Assembly: GCA_028829895.1 (NCBI GenBank)
Contig: CM054182.1
Span: 16,383,501 to 16,447,500 of the forward strand
DNA: 64,000 nucleotides
Direction of reading: 5' to 3'
DNA from: Sinotaia quadrata
Taxonomy: Eukaryota > Mollusca > Gastropoda > Architaenioglossa > Viviparidae
Below the pieces are notes generated by a model. It was not told the origin of the DNA, ran no database searches, and saw only the letters and a list, made by a program, of their open reading frames with translations. Below are positions 1 to 11,742 of the stretch, piece by piece. Position numbers and translations under genes: made by a program. Within the stretch, counting starts at the first letter, position 1; the number at the start of each line of letters is the position of its first letter.

Positions 1-870
1 TGCTCATTAGATTGCGCCTTGCTAGTTATGCTGCATGCTTTTTAAACACGTGCAATTTGTGAAAAATCAGTCACAAGACTAAAACCTTCTTGAAGATTCT
101 ACAGTTCTCAAAATACTATAAATATGGAGGACTGAAGGCTAAATCTAAGAGAGCAAATACCATCTGAGAGAATTATTTTATCAACTATGGGAACACTGTA
201 AGACATGTGCCCACTGTGTGACCTCATGTCATGCAGTGTGGTCATCCAACTGACGACAAAGAAGCATTTCTCTCCATGTAACACTAAACTTTTGTAACAG
301 CAACTTTGTCCAAGAATACAGTCTATTGTTTGATGAACATGGGAAACATATATTTGAGGCTATTATCTTCAATTATGGTGGTAAAGTCTCATTATGTATA
401 TGGAGATTTACTGAGGAGAGCTGGAAATATCTCTCTCCACCTGTCTTTCATCTTGTCATCTGCCTTGTATTAAGCATCGAGGTAACTTGATTATATTCTA
501 CCTGGCGGGGTGATCAGTTCGTTTTCAAGACAGCTTACGCATGCAACATTGGATGTATGCAGTTAACTACACGAGAGGCCATTTTCGTCACACACACACA
601 CCCCGTCTGAGCTTGTTTGACTTCATATCCTGCGGTCAAGGGGACAGCACCTACGTTTCCTTAAAGACATGAGGATTTCTGCACTTGATAGGACATGATG
701 ACACACTTCACCAGGCGAATCATCTGGTAATGTTAAATGTTTTTTGGTTTTCCATCGTCACAGCAACCAAGCAGTAACGAAAATTACTGAGGTTGGCGAC
801 ATGTCAACAAAGCACAAATCTACCCAAGTATAAATCTGAGATATTGTCTTGATCTGCAGCCATTGCTGTA
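1..870 (+). mobile_element. Decayed LTR related to the 31.8-40.4 kb retrotransposon, cut by the window edge
   Basis: By eye this aligns collinearly with LTR positions from about 32115 to 32810. The best block is around 538-590, sharing GCATGC, then TGTATGCAGTTAAC and ACACGAG with LTR 32475-32515. Further shared blocks lie around 60-130 and 395-470 and at 600-720. Divergence and indels are heavy, so this is an old copy. It lies in the gene A intron before the GDYGG exon. The right limit is approximate. No coding remnant is attached within the window. Confidence 0.65.
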
Positions 871-1095
871 AAGACTGTATTTACTATATTAATGCTAGCA
901 TTAAGTTTGCATTGTATGGAAAATATTTTCATTGCAAAATTTTATTGTGACTCATCATTGATCACCAAAAGATCAAAATTAAAGTAAGAGTTTACTTTCA
1001 ATAAAATAAGCAGAGGAAAAGAAATCTTAATATTTAAATACATTTAATTGTGTGTTTGTGTGTGTGTGTGCGCGTGTGTCTGTGTGTTCTTGCAG
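871..1095. other. Intron sequence with short TG run
   Basis: AT-rich sequence leads into a TG-rich run at about 1050-1088 that directly precedes the TTCTTGCAG acceptor of gene A. Nothing else is recognisable. Confidence 0.4.
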
Positions 1096-1180
1096 GGAGA
1101 TTACGGCGGGCCGCTTGTGGTTAAGGACAAGACGCGCTGGGTTCTAGTTGGCGTTTCGACATATAGTGATGGCTGTGCTT
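1096..1180 (+). CDS. Gene A penultimate exon (active-site loop)
   Basis: The acceptor TTCTTGCAG ends at 1095 and the donor GTGCGT starts at 1181. The 85-nt exon starts in phase 0 and ends with one extra base. It encodes GDYGGPLVVKDKTRW followed by VGVSTYSDGCA. The usual VSW of the substrate-binding strand reads VST, a second departure from an active protease. Confidence 0.8.
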
Positions 1181-3440
1181 GTGCGTTATTAATGTTTCAC
1201 CGTTCACAATATTAACAGCAAAAAAAACATATTTTACCACATATCAAATGGCTAAGTGAAATATAACTGTACATTCTTTATCGGTTATCAGATGGATAAG
1301 TGAAATATAACTGTACATTCTTTAAGGTTATCAGATGGCTAAGTGAAATATACACACTTGTACTGCTTATCGGATGGCTAAGTGAAATATAGGAATTACA
1401 TTACTGCTTATCAGATAGCTATGTGAAATCTGACCACAGCATTCTGATTCAGTGGTAATTCAGTCACTTTACTATGTCTGTCATATCTGAGTGTGATTTT
1501 CTTTCCTAAAAGTATTGAAGGCAATTTACAACATAAGACACACGAAGGAGTGTATATCGCTTACAGAGACAAGCAAGACATGAAATAAACATCAAACACC
1601 GTGTAACACTCACTATTGAAAGTCTTAACAGCGCACAGATATAAACAATACGTAACCTATACAACCCTCCAAGCTGTGTAACGTTTCAGGTCTTAACAGC
1701 AAACAATTGTAAACAATACGTAACGTATACTACACTCCAAACTGTGTAACGCTTCAAGTCTTAACAGCATACAAAGGTAAACAATACGTAACATATGCAA
1801 CACTCCAAGCAGTGTAATACTGTTTCAAGTCTTAACAGCATACAGAGGTAGGCAATACGTTACATAAACATCACAAGCAATATAACACACTTTGTTTCAA
1901 GTCTTAACAACATACATGTAAACAATAAAAACATATACAACATTCCAAGTAGTGTAACACTCTGTTGCAAGTTTTAACAGAGCACAGAAATATGCAAAAC
2001 GTAACATAAACAACATTAATTAATTGTTTAATCAGTTCACAACTCCACACTCAAATAGTGAAATCTCTTATACTCACGTAACATCTGAACTAAAAGTTTA
2101 TCTATTTTCATTTTTTAACAAACGTGAACTGAAATTTATCTACTCTCTTAATATACAGCACCTGAACCAAGTACCAATGTCACACCCAGATAACACCTGT
2201 ATATATTTATCTAGTCAATACATTTCACTTGACTAATAAAATGTAAACATAGAATAAATAATTATCTAGTCATTCATTTCATTTTACTAATACAATGTAA
2301 ACATAGAATAAATATTTATCTAGTCAATACATTTCACTTTACTAATACAATGTAAACATAGAATAAATAATTATCTAGTCATTCATTTCACTTTACTAAT
2401 ACTATTTAAAATGTCAAATAAATATTTAATTTTACTCAATTCATTTCACTTTTCCTATTTAAAACATTAAGTAACTATTTAATTTCATGAAATTCGTGAA
2501 CTGAAAATATATATAATTTCACACTCAAACCGCGCTATGTTTTGCCTATCACGCATCAATATTAGCAATGGAACACTAAAACGGCATATTGTTTGCATAC
2601 CACACATTATTATTAGCAATGAAACACTAAAACGGCATATTGTTTGCATACCACACATTATTATTAGCAATGAAACACTAAAACGGCATATTGTTTGCAT
2701 ACCACACATTATTATTAGCAATGAAACACTAAAACGGAATATTGTTTGCATACCACACATTATTATTAGCAATGAAACACTAAAACGGCATATTGTTTGC
2801 ATACCACACATTATTATTAGCAATGAAACACTAAAACGGCATATTGTTTGCATACCACACATTATTATTAGCAATGAAACACTAAAACGGCATATTGTTT
2901 GCATACCACACATTATTATTAGCAATGAAACACTAAAACGGCATATTGTTTGCATACCACACATTATTATTGGCAATGGAACACTAAAACGGCATATTGT
3001 TTGCATACCACACATTATTATTGGCATTAAAACACTAAAACCGCATTATGTTTTGCATACCATACATTAATATTGTCAGTAAAACACTAAAATTCATTAT
3101 GTTTTGCATACCACACATTAATATTTATCAGGTATCCACTGAACCCACATTTCTCATTTACGGAATGCGTAATATATGAAAAATATTGGAAAGGGTTCTT
3201 TATTTATACATTTTATATTTTTGTATTTATTTTATTTATAGCAAACCCAATCTTTCTGAAGTTAAAGAGAACCCATTCATATTTACTTTTGTTTCAGTTT
3301 TAGAGAAATACTTTCTTGAATGGTCTAATGCTAATTCCAGATTTCCTATGTTATATACAGATGATAGGCGACCACCTGTATACACACGGGTGTTTGACTT
3401 TATTCCTTGGATTCAAAAAAATCTAGCCCGTTATACTTAG
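1096..3440 (+). CDS. Gene A: 3' end of a trypsin-family serine protease homologue with Ser to Tyr at the active site (partial)
   Basis: Two exons are visible, 1096-1180 and 3361-3440; earlier exons must lie left of the window. The first encodes GDYGGPLV, where the S1 family has GDSGGPL, so the nucleophile serine is tyrosine (codon TAC). The second encodes RPPVYTRV, a C-terminal helix containing PWIQKNL, and a TAG stop. The 85-nt exon leaves one base, and the 80-nt exon supplies two to complete a Tyr codon, so the frame joins cleanly. Exon lengths equal those of the last two exons of gene B. The Cys that normally follows GDSGGPLV (C201, chymotrypsin numbering) is Val. Inference: a secreted, catalytically inactive homologue, possibly with a binding or regulatory role, or a decaying duplicate. 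Nothing visible decides between these. Confidence 0.8.
1225..1430. repeat. Degenerate tandem repeat around TATCAGATGGCTAAGTGAAA
   Basis: Four to five imperfect copies of a unit of about 45 bp, each containing GGCTAAGTGAAATAT, in the last intron of gene A. Confidence 0.6.
1617..2010. repeat. Imperfect minisatellite, unit about 70 bp
   Basis: About six copies carrying GTCTTAACAGCA, then AAACAATACGTAAC and a variable tail ending near CACTCCAAGC. Copies differ by substitutions and small indels. Gene A last intron. Confidence 0.7.
2205..2440. repeat. Minisatellite, unit about 56 bp
   Basis: Four copies containing ATCTAGTCA, CATTTCACTTTACTAATAC and AATGTAAACATAGAATAA, in the last intron of gene A. 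Confidence 0.7.
2525..3130. repeat. 51-bp minisatellite, about 11 to 12 copies
   Basis: The unit contains GGCATATTGTTTGCATACC, then CACATTATTATTAGCAATG. The central copies are nearly identical and the edges decay. Because 51 is divisible by three, long frames stay open on both strands. They are repeats of one 17-residue block and I do not treat them as genes. Gene A last intron. Confidence 0.9.
3361..3440 (+). CDS. Gene A terminal exon
   Basis: The acceptor TATACAG ends at 3360. This site restores the frame; the nearby AG at 3340 does not. The exon encodes RRPPVYTRVFDFIPWIQ and ends with TAG at 3438-3440. It is 80 nt long, the same as the terminal exon of gene B. Confidence 0.8.
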
Positions 3441-3690
3441 CTGAACTGCCGACATCCCAGTGATCTATAAATAGTTTGACCAGTGGACACAGTTGACTTC
3501 ACGTTGGACTCCTCCAGAGAGCAACTTTCAATGTTCACTATTTTTGCTTGATGTTGATGTGATTATACTCTGATTTTTTGTCAGTTATGACAGTTACTCT
3601 AATGACAACTGCAAATTGAAAAGTGTCTGTCAATGTGATCGATAAATATCTTTATCTGCACGTGAATATTATCTAATAAATATCTTTCAA
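3441..3690 (+). other. Gene A 3' untranslated region with poly(A) signal
   Basis: This stretch follows the gene A stop and has no open frame. AATAAA at 3675-3680 is a likely polyadenylation signal. The long TCTA array begins about 90 bp further on. Confidence 0.5.
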
Positions 3691-3772
3691 ATTGAAAATT
3701 CATAAAATCATTCAAATTGTACTTGCTAAGGCATGTGTATTTTTATCTCTTGGGGTACATAGAATTGTTCCT

Positions 3773-4376
<604 letters not shown>

Positions 4377-4389
4377 CAGCTGCGATGCC

Positions 4390-5870
4390 GACGACACACC
4401 GAGCGGCAAGATGTAAAAAACAACCAACTTTCGCATTCAGACACCACGATATTTGTATGTGTGTGTGGGGGGGGGGAGGTGTACTTTATTCTGAAAAATG
4501 AGGGGTAAAGTGTGAAAGTCGGCTGTGAGTGTGAGTAGGAGTGTGAATGTAGTATGAGGGATGAACGGGACGAATGAACAAGCAATCGCACCAACGCACT
4601 TCCTCAACAGGGAAAGGCAAGACCAAGAGTTAACAAAATTTATTTTAAAATGGGGCTACTTTCATATGGCGTTAGTAGTTCATTCAGAAGCGTCCACACA
4701 CAATATTCATGTGATGGGGAAGAAGAGCAGTGAAAGTGATGAATAAAATAAAATAAGGTAGCAACAATCAAAAATCAATAACGAGGACAGCGGTGATAAC
4801 CGCAATAAACAAATGCCAAATAAAATAAGTGGCACAAATAAGTGGGTGAAAACCCAAAGCAAACAATAAATATTAATTGATAACCGCAAAAATATCTTAA
4901 TGGAATAATTGACTAAAGTTAACGTTTATATAAAAGTTCAGGTTGAAAACCCAATGTGAATAATAATGTCAATTAAGTAGCAGAGACAACCACAAAATAA
5001 ACACAAAGTTATTTGAATCAAAGTTAATGTCTGTGGAAAAGTTCAGGGTGAAAAACCCAAGTGTCAATAATAATTATTCAACCCAGAACTAAATGTTCAA
5101 AGAGAATGTTCATAAATGTTCACGGTGAAAACCCGAAATAAAATTCTAAATAATTAATAAACTATAATAACCTACTAAAAGAATGCACCCTAACTAAATG
5201 CTACTAATCACACTTCCTGGAGGGTTGATAAAACCGGATGACACACTAACTAAACTCAGAACACAGTGGCCCTGGTAATCTACTGTCAATGGGTGGCGGT
5301 ATTCATGAATTATATAGTAGGTCTGTACCATGGAAGACGCTTCAAATGTTCAAAGTCTCAGTCAGACGTGCAGTGAGCACTCCAATTACCCTTTTCCCTA
5401 ATTCATGAAAAAGTTATAAAAAAAAGGGCGCACCAGAACTCAGGGTGATGGAATAAGCCTCTGTGCTTTCTGCAGCCCTTACTGGTGTTCCGTGCACACT
5501 ACAATAAATCCAATATCGCCATAAACCCAAGTCCGTTTATGTATACCAGTCTCTACAGAAACTCACACGTGAATCCTAATAATCTAATTCTGCTTCTATT
5601 GTTATTAGTGCATTCACGACTAGGGTTCATTCACAGAAAATAGTCCCTGACTAAAAATTATATTTAAGAACTAAGAACTGTCTAGATATAATTTCTATCT
5701 ATTATTAACATATTTATCTAACTCTGAAAGTGCTGAAAGCACAAAATAAGCATGCAGGCACACAAACTCACAGACAAATGTATAACACCACTCATTCACC
5801 CCAGACAACAATAACAGAGCACACGAGGAGGTAAAGGGAGGTAAGGAAGTTTTATAAAAAAATAAATTTT
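4390..5870 (-). mobile_element. Possible LTR or other noncoding part of a minus-strand retroelement (tentative)
   Basis: No gene is visible. On the minus strand this follows the gag relic (5933-6628) and a polypurine run, the place a 3' LTR would occupy. It contains four loose copies of GGTGAAAACCC at about 4845-5135. I could not find a matching partner LTR or clear TG/CA ends, so the assignment is weak. Confidence 0.25.
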
Positions 5871-5878
5871 CCTGATTA

Positions 5879-5887
5879 CCCCCCTTT
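5879..5887 (-). other. Candidate polypurine tract of minus-strand retroelement
   Basis: Read on the minus strand this is AAAGGGGGG, about 45 bp beyond the stop of the gag relic. A polypurine tract normally primes plus-strand synthesis next to a 3' LTR. What follows does not begin with TG, which weakens the call. Confidence 0.3.
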
Positions 5888-5932
5888 GACCATAACACAA
5901 GGGTACTTATCTTTTACACCGTTGGCTAGTGA

Positions 5933-6628
5933 TCATTTGAAACTCTCTAGTGTAGTCACTTCCTTCACTGGGCTAGGGTGTACTACTAAACCTACTCCAC
6001 AACCACAATGTCCATTTATGTATACATTAACACGAGGTGCCCCACTTGGTTCCAAGGCATTTATGCTACCTGGGCACTGATCTTTAATATGGCCTGGTTT
6101 GCCACAGCTGTAGCACATTACTGGTTCATTCTTAACAACTTTGTCTTGACTGTTTGGGTGAGGTCTTACTAGATGGAGGAGGTGTGAGAGAGGATCCTGT
6201 TTTAGGTTTATTATCAGGTTTGTCACTCTGTCTTTTAGGCATCACTGGTTCATTAACTGGCCTGCATGATTTAAAATTATGTCTAGCTGTCAGATTACCA
6301 TATGTCCCATATATTTCTTCATATCTGTCAGCTGCTACTAACTAATCTTTCAGCTTTGTTGGTCATTTTCCTTAATATAAGCTAAAATTGCTGGTGGGCC
6401 TGATGTCTGTAATTTGTCAATTACAAAGTGATCCCTAACAGTTTTCCCATTGTCAGTCTCTACTTCGTCCAGTTCTAACCATCTTGACAAAACGTGCTGT
6501 AGCTTACTTTCCCATTGTCAATCTCTACTTGGTCCAGTTCTAAACATCTTGACAAGATGTGCTGTAGCTTACTAGTTGCCTGTAAAAGTGTGTCAGTCTG
6601 CCTTCTCTTAAAGGGTGAAACCACTGTC
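5933..6628 (-). pseudogene. Decayed retroelement gag (capsid and zinc knuckle), minus strand
   Basis: Reading the minus strand from 6628 down, a capsid-like stretch contains YRQWFHPLRE, then SRWLELDEVE, then VRDHFVIDKLQ and GPPAILAYIKEN. A basic proline-rich linker follows, and then the zinc knuckle CYSCGKPGHIKDQC (CCHC spacing C-x2-C-x4-H-x4-C) inside the 97-codon frame 5933-6226. Frame changes and stops (near 6160 and 6345) break the reading frame, so this is not functional. A short block near 6500-6560 duplicates 6440-6500. The capsid segment resembles the SCAN-like part of gypsy-type gag proteins. I found no protease or polymerase part; the frame ends close to a polypurine run. Confidence 0.7.
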
Positions 6629-7673
6629 TGTATGTTTCACTAGTCACATTAAAGTATGCCAACAGTTCAGTCGAATATGTAGCATATGTCTGTATGTTTC
6701 ACTAGTCACATTAAAGTATGCCAACAGTTCAGTCGAATATGTAGCATATGTCTGTATGTTTCACTAGTCACATTAAAGTATGCCAACAGTTCAGTCGAAT
6801 GTGTAGCATATGTCTGTATGTTTCACTAGTCACATTAAAGTATGCCAACAGTTCATTCGAATATGTAGCATATGTCTGTATGTTTCACTAGTCACCAACA
6901 GTTCAGTCGAATATGTAGCATATGTCTGTATGTTTCACTAGTCACCAACAGTTCAGTCGAATGTGTAGCATATGTTTCACCAGTCACCAACGGTTCAGTC
7001 GAATGTGTAGCATATGTCTGTATGTTTCACTAGTCACATTAAAGTATGCCAACAGTTCAGTCGAATATATAGCATATGTCTGTATGTTTCACCAGTCACC
7101 AACAGTTCAGTCGAATGTGTAGCATATGTTTCACCAGTCACCAACGGTTCAGTCGAATGTGTAGCATATGTCTGTATGTTTCACTAGTCACATTAAAGTA
7201 TGCCAACAGTTCAGTCGAATATGTAGCATATGTCTGTATGTTTCACTAGTCACATTAAAGTATGCCAACAGTTCAGTCGAATATGTAGCATATGTCTGTA
7301 TGTTTCACTAGTCACATTAAAGTATGCCAACAGTTCAGTCGAATGTGTAGCATATGTCTGTATGTTTCACTAGTCACATTAAAGTATGCCAACAGTTCAG
7401 TCGAATGTGTAGCATATGTCATATGTTTCACTAGTCACCAACAGTTCAGTCGAATGTGTAGCATATGTCTGTATGTTTCACTAGTCACCAACAGTTCAGT
7501 CGAATGTGTAGCATATGTTTCACCAGTCACCAACGGTTCAGTCGAATGTGTAGCATATGTCTGTATGTTTCACTAGTCACATTAAAGTATGCCAACAGTT
7601 CAGTCGAATATATAGCATATGTCTGTATGTTTCACCAGTCACCAACAGTTCAGTTGAATATACAGCATATGTC
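6628..7673. repeat. Tandem array of a 62-bp unit derived from gag sequence
   Basis: About 19 copies in length variants of 62, about 50 (lacking ATTAAAGTATGC) and about 41 bp. The unit contains CTGTATGTTTCACTAGTCAC, then CCAACAGTTCAGTCGAAT and GTAGCATATG. On the minus strand the first unit reads ELLAYFNVTSETYR and runs directly into the gag relic (QWFHPLRE), so the unit is a piece of that gag gene that was amplified in tandem. Confidence 0.85.
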
Positions 7674-7919
7674 GTGGCTTGCTCTGGGAGTTATTAAAGA
7701 CGATATTTTGTCACATTTGTAATATAATTGTGACATGTCACAGATAAGTCAATTTTGAAATTCACAGTTCTCGACATACTAATTTTATAAACCTATATTT
7801 AATTATATTTAGATCTGTACTCAACCCATTTAATAAAACCCTCTAATGGAGTAGTGATAAGATTTGTGTTTCTAGGCCTGGTGTTTTCCATGTAAGACGC
7901 CAATACTTCAAATACCATA
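7674..7919. other. Unassigned AT-rich sequence
   Basis: Nothing recognisable between the gag-derived array and the MITE. Confidence 0.3.
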
Positions 7920-8141
7920 CAGGGTGGCCCAAAAGTAGGTTTACAGTTATTAAAGTACCTTTTTGATTTGAGATTTGAAGAATGTTGCAATGTTGAAGGA
8001 GGACATTTTGAGCATCTGAGAGATTAAAATGTTTATGTTTATGTTAACAGGTATAACGAATTTCCCGCTGTTCTAGTGTCGACTTTTCACCCAAATAAAT
8101 AGTCTACGTGATAACTGTAAACCTACTTTTGGGCCACCCTG
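7920..8141. mobile_element. Mariner-type MITE, 222 bp
   Basis: Terminal inverted repeats of about 31 bp are perfect: CAGGGTGGCCCAAAAGTAGG at 7920 and its reverse complement ending at 8141. Both sides are flanked by TA (7918-7919 and 8142-8143), the target duplication of Tc1/mariner elements. The CAGGGTG start and CCCAAAAGT core are typical of mariner-family ends. The interior is too short for a transposase, so this is a nonautonomous element. Confidence 0.85.
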
Positions 8142-8189
8142 TAAAATGCTACAAAACATAGAGTAAAAACGTACTAACAATCGCTGATA

Positions 8190-8520
8190 AAACTTGTCAT
8201 GGAGTACTGACGTATTGCCAATGGCTGTCAAACATTGTCCTGGAGTACTGACGTATTGCCAATGGCTGTCTAACATTGTCCTGGAGTACTGACGTATTGC
8301 CAATGGCTGTCAAACATTGTCCTGGAGTCGTGACTATACACAATGGGTGTCAAAGCTTGTCCTACAGAAATGACGTATTCACAATGGCTGTCAAACATTG
8401 TCCTGGAGTACTGACGTATTGCCAATGGCTGTCAAACATTGTCCTTGAGCAGTGACTATTCACAATGGGTGTCAAAGCTTGTCCTACAGAATTGACGTAT
8501 TCACAATGGCTGTCCTAGAG
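8190..8520. repeat. Minisatellite, unit about 43 bp
   Basis: About eight copies with GGAGTACTGACGTATTGCC, then AATGGCTGTCAAACATTGTC. Two subtypes alternate (TATTGCCAATGG and TATTCACAATGG), suggesting duplication of blocks. Confidence 0.8.
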
Positions 8521-9540
8521 TTAACAATGAATGCTAGTTATAAACCTACATATTGTATATACATATATTTTCTTCGCTAACTTGGATATGTTATATTCAT
8601 TTTAATTTTCATTTCCTTACTCCATTTTGTGTGCACGCTTACTTAAATATGTCGATATCGTTGACAGTCAACATAGTTACTATAAATAGAACAGCACGTT
8701 TTGTTCCAAGTCTCAAGCGAATGGGTAACAATAGTAAAGAATCCGAACAGAATAAGTGTTTATGATAATTAATGAATAATTCGTTGCATATATTTCTGTA
8801 TTAACCTTATCAGTTTTTTTTCTACAGTTGTATACAGACGGTAAAATCATTTACAGCATTAATCATAACAATGCGTAAAGTTATTTATAGACACTGACAT
8901 CTAAAGAGCCAATCATAATAGTGCCTATAGTTATTTATAGACAATGACATCTCTAATCCTAACAATGCATAAAGCTATTTATAGTCATTAAGGGCTTCTT
9001 TAGCGCTAAGGTAAGAGTTGTTCAACCAGTTATTTTGGAGCTATAGGGGATACATATCCCAGGACGGCACATAAAGTGGTCTGGAAAGTCACATATCTGG
9101 TATTTTGTAAAAAAAAAAAAAATGACAATCCATTTTAATACTCAATGTTAACTGTGTAGGCATAGAAAAACAAATACATATATGTTTAGATAGAAATTGA
9201 TATTTTTTAGTTTTATAAATTGATATTTATTTGTAACCATTTTATATGCTCTTGATATGCAACTTTCTGTTATGTCAAGGTCAAATTAAGATTACGTTCA
9301 GACATTCAGTTATGCAGGCCACGTAATATATGTCAATTAGGTCATTTAGACCCAGTAACACGAATAAAATAAATATTAATAGTATCAATATAAATAGATT
9401 TCGCAACGTATAAGGCAATTGCGTATTTATTTATATTATCATTTTAATAAATTTAACAACTTATGAGACAATATCTTGACTTATTAATATTACCAGTCTA
9501 TATAGATTTAACATCCTATGAGACAAAGTCGTGAATTGTT
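8521..9540. other. Unassigned intergenic sequence
   Basis: AT-rich, with a few loose repeats of AGTTATTTATAGACA at about 8880-8990 and an A run near 9108. No coding exon or element could be supported. Confidence 0.3.
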
Positions 9541-9759
9541 AACATTAGTTAATGATTATGATTATTAGTAATTTATTTTATCATTCCTAACTAATTATAA
9601 GTGACAAAAATCATACTTTATATTATTAATAATTCTCCAGTAGACACCACTCGTCTCAATAGGCGGATATGCAGGCGCAGTAAGTGTTTTATCTCTTTCA
9701 CAACAGTAAGCGGGGCTGGGCTGGGTAGATCTAGGTAAGAAACAGTTTGATGATACAAG

Positions 9760-10015
9760 GAAAGTGAGACGGGGTTAAGAGAGAGAGAAGGAAAAAGAGA
9801 AAGAGAGAGAAAGAGAAAGATGAAAGAAGGGGAGAGAGGAAGAGGGATACAAAGGTAGAGAGAGAGAGAAATGAGATGGGGAAGTAGGGTGTTATGATGG
9901 TACAGTGAGACAAGGATTGAGAGAAATAGACAGAGAGAAAAAGAGATGGGAGAAGAAGAGAGAGCGAGAAAGAAAATGAGAGAATGAAGAGAGAGAGAAA
10001 GGAAAGGTAAGAGAT
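9760..10015. repeat. GA-rich simple sequence
   Basis: Purine-rich GAGAGA/AAAGAG tract. The 95-codon minus-strand frame across it is low-complexity Ser/Leu/Phe and not a gene. Confidence 0.85.
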
Positions 10016-10039
10016 CAAAATGATGATATGTGGTAAGTT

Positions 10040-10440
10040 ATTCCATGGTATTACACCGGAAATAATGTCATTTTGTAATAAATTCGCGAGACAAAAAGCA
10101 CCTTTAGCCTCCTTTCATTTAGTAAGTTATTTCCCCTTCCCCCTGTTTTTATTATGTCGTTTGCTCTTACCGTCAGTTACTTTTATCGTCTTTTAATAAT
10201 GAACAGTTGTCCAAAATCTTGAGAGAGCTATTTTTATTGTGTGAACTGTCTTTCTTGTAGATGTCTGCATAAAACTATCAGAGTAAATCTCAAAGCAAAA
10301 GTGTGAGACAGTATTGCATGTTTTTGTCGTAGGCTTGGTCCGTGTTGTCAATTTGGAATTAGATTGGCTTCTGTAACATCTTTTACTCAAGGTTGTTCTC
10401 TAATCCCCCCACCCTCAAACTCTCTTTCCCCTAAATCGTC
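10040..10440 (+). repeat. Dispersed repeat R2, copy 1
   Basis: Reverse complement of 18600-19010 with moderate divergence. Shared blocks include AGCACCTTTAGC, TTTGCTCTTACCGTC, GATGTCTGCATAAAACTA, AAAAGTGTGAG and AACATCTTTTACTCAAGG. Both copies adjoin GA/CT simple sequence. No coding capacity. Confidence 0.75.
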
Positions 10441-11742
10441 TTACAATTTTGTAAATACTTCTACCCATCTCTCATTCCAAGTGTCTGTCATTTCCTATTT
10501 TCAGAACATATCTCCTACCGTCTCCTGTTATCCCTTCCTGTGTCTCTTATCCTATATCATCATAATATGTAATACCTTAGTGAACCCCACCCATCCCATT
10601 TCTATCTCTCCCTACCTCACCCTCTCTCTCTCTCTCTATCAATAGCAAATTATAAGCAAGATGAATAAAAATAGACAAGATCTGTGTCTAATCAACAGAG
10701 CAAACATTTTTATTTTATATATGCTAGTATTATTAGTTATAAGTGTGTTAAATAATGATTGCACATGCTTAATAATAAATACTAATGATAGTTACAACGC
10801 ACAACTATATTTGCCTCAAGTGGAAACTGAAATTAAAATTGTTCCTAATAGTTTAATAATAACTGTTCAGTCCGCATATCTTTCTTATCAATCGCTTTTA
10901 TGACTGGACTCGAGTTATGTCAAAATCAAACTGATTAGAATACAGAACTTCTTCAGCAAAGTAAACTTCACATAACCTGGATTAAGTACAGCTTCCACAG
11001 TCTTTTCACTGGCTTTTTCAATCACGTCAGTGTCAAAATGTCCGCGCTCAGCATGTGCTCCCGCCTCGTGCACGAGAAAACACTGATGTGTCGTTACTCT
11101 TCACCGACCTGGCACTCTCTTGCCGTACGTTTCTTGAGCAGAATACAATCACAATGATTGGGTTATCTTCATTTAACTGATGTACTTAGCATCCTTACTT
11201 TGGTACATCAAAAGTAGGGATGTAGCATACTCCTTTATGCTTACACACTCTGCAACACACTTTGCAATTCTTCCGCGCTTTCCCGGTCACTCAAGTCACG
11301 ACTAGTGAACAAATGAAGGGTAGCTAGGAACTTGAAAGTTGAACTTGAGGCTACTCTTGAGACTCACAGCTCAGGGTTGAACTCGCTGCACTCAGACTGA
11401 GACACAACCACAACCAAAAGAAGAGGAAATCAGAAGGCTGATTGCTGACTGCCACATACAATCAAGGAGCAAGCCTAAGTTTCTTATTCATTACAATATA
11501 ACTCCATTCTATCTACACTCCATTCTCAAACTTTCTACAATTTCTGCAACGGTATTCATTATCCCCATGCATACATGGTACAGTAAATACAATGTATCAA
11601 ACAGTGTCACATATTGATACACCACAAGGGTGCAGCTTAACATTTGTAGTAAATAAATCAACTTCCATAGTACATCTTTACATAACACAAGTATAACATA
11701 TAAATAGAAAAATGTATGAAATGTATCCAAGTCCACTCTCCC

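Larger units (their letters stand above)
9540..11730. mobile_element. Dispersed repeat family R1, copy 1 (interrupted)
   Basis: Three blocks match, in the same order, the sequence at 21965-23405. These are around 9640-9700 (GACACCACTCGTCTC), 10965-11330 (CCGGATTAAG-like block, TAGCATACTCC, TTATGCTTACACAC) and 11460-11710 (CAAGCCTAA, TTCATTA, ATACATGGTACA). A third partial copy is at 62100-62350. Copy 1 also holds the GA/CT tracts and repeat R2 (10040-10440) between its blocks, so it has been interrupted. No transposase or polymerase is visible and the class is unknown. It could also be a duplicated genomic segment rather than a transposon. Confidence 0.6.

Noticed and set aside
2485..3070. 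180- and 177-codon frames on both strands
   Set aside because: Artefact of a 51-bp repeat with a unit divisible by three.
3341..3440. Alternative gene A terminal acceptor at 3340
   Set aside because: It would shift the frame away from RPPVYTRV; the site at 3360 keeps it.
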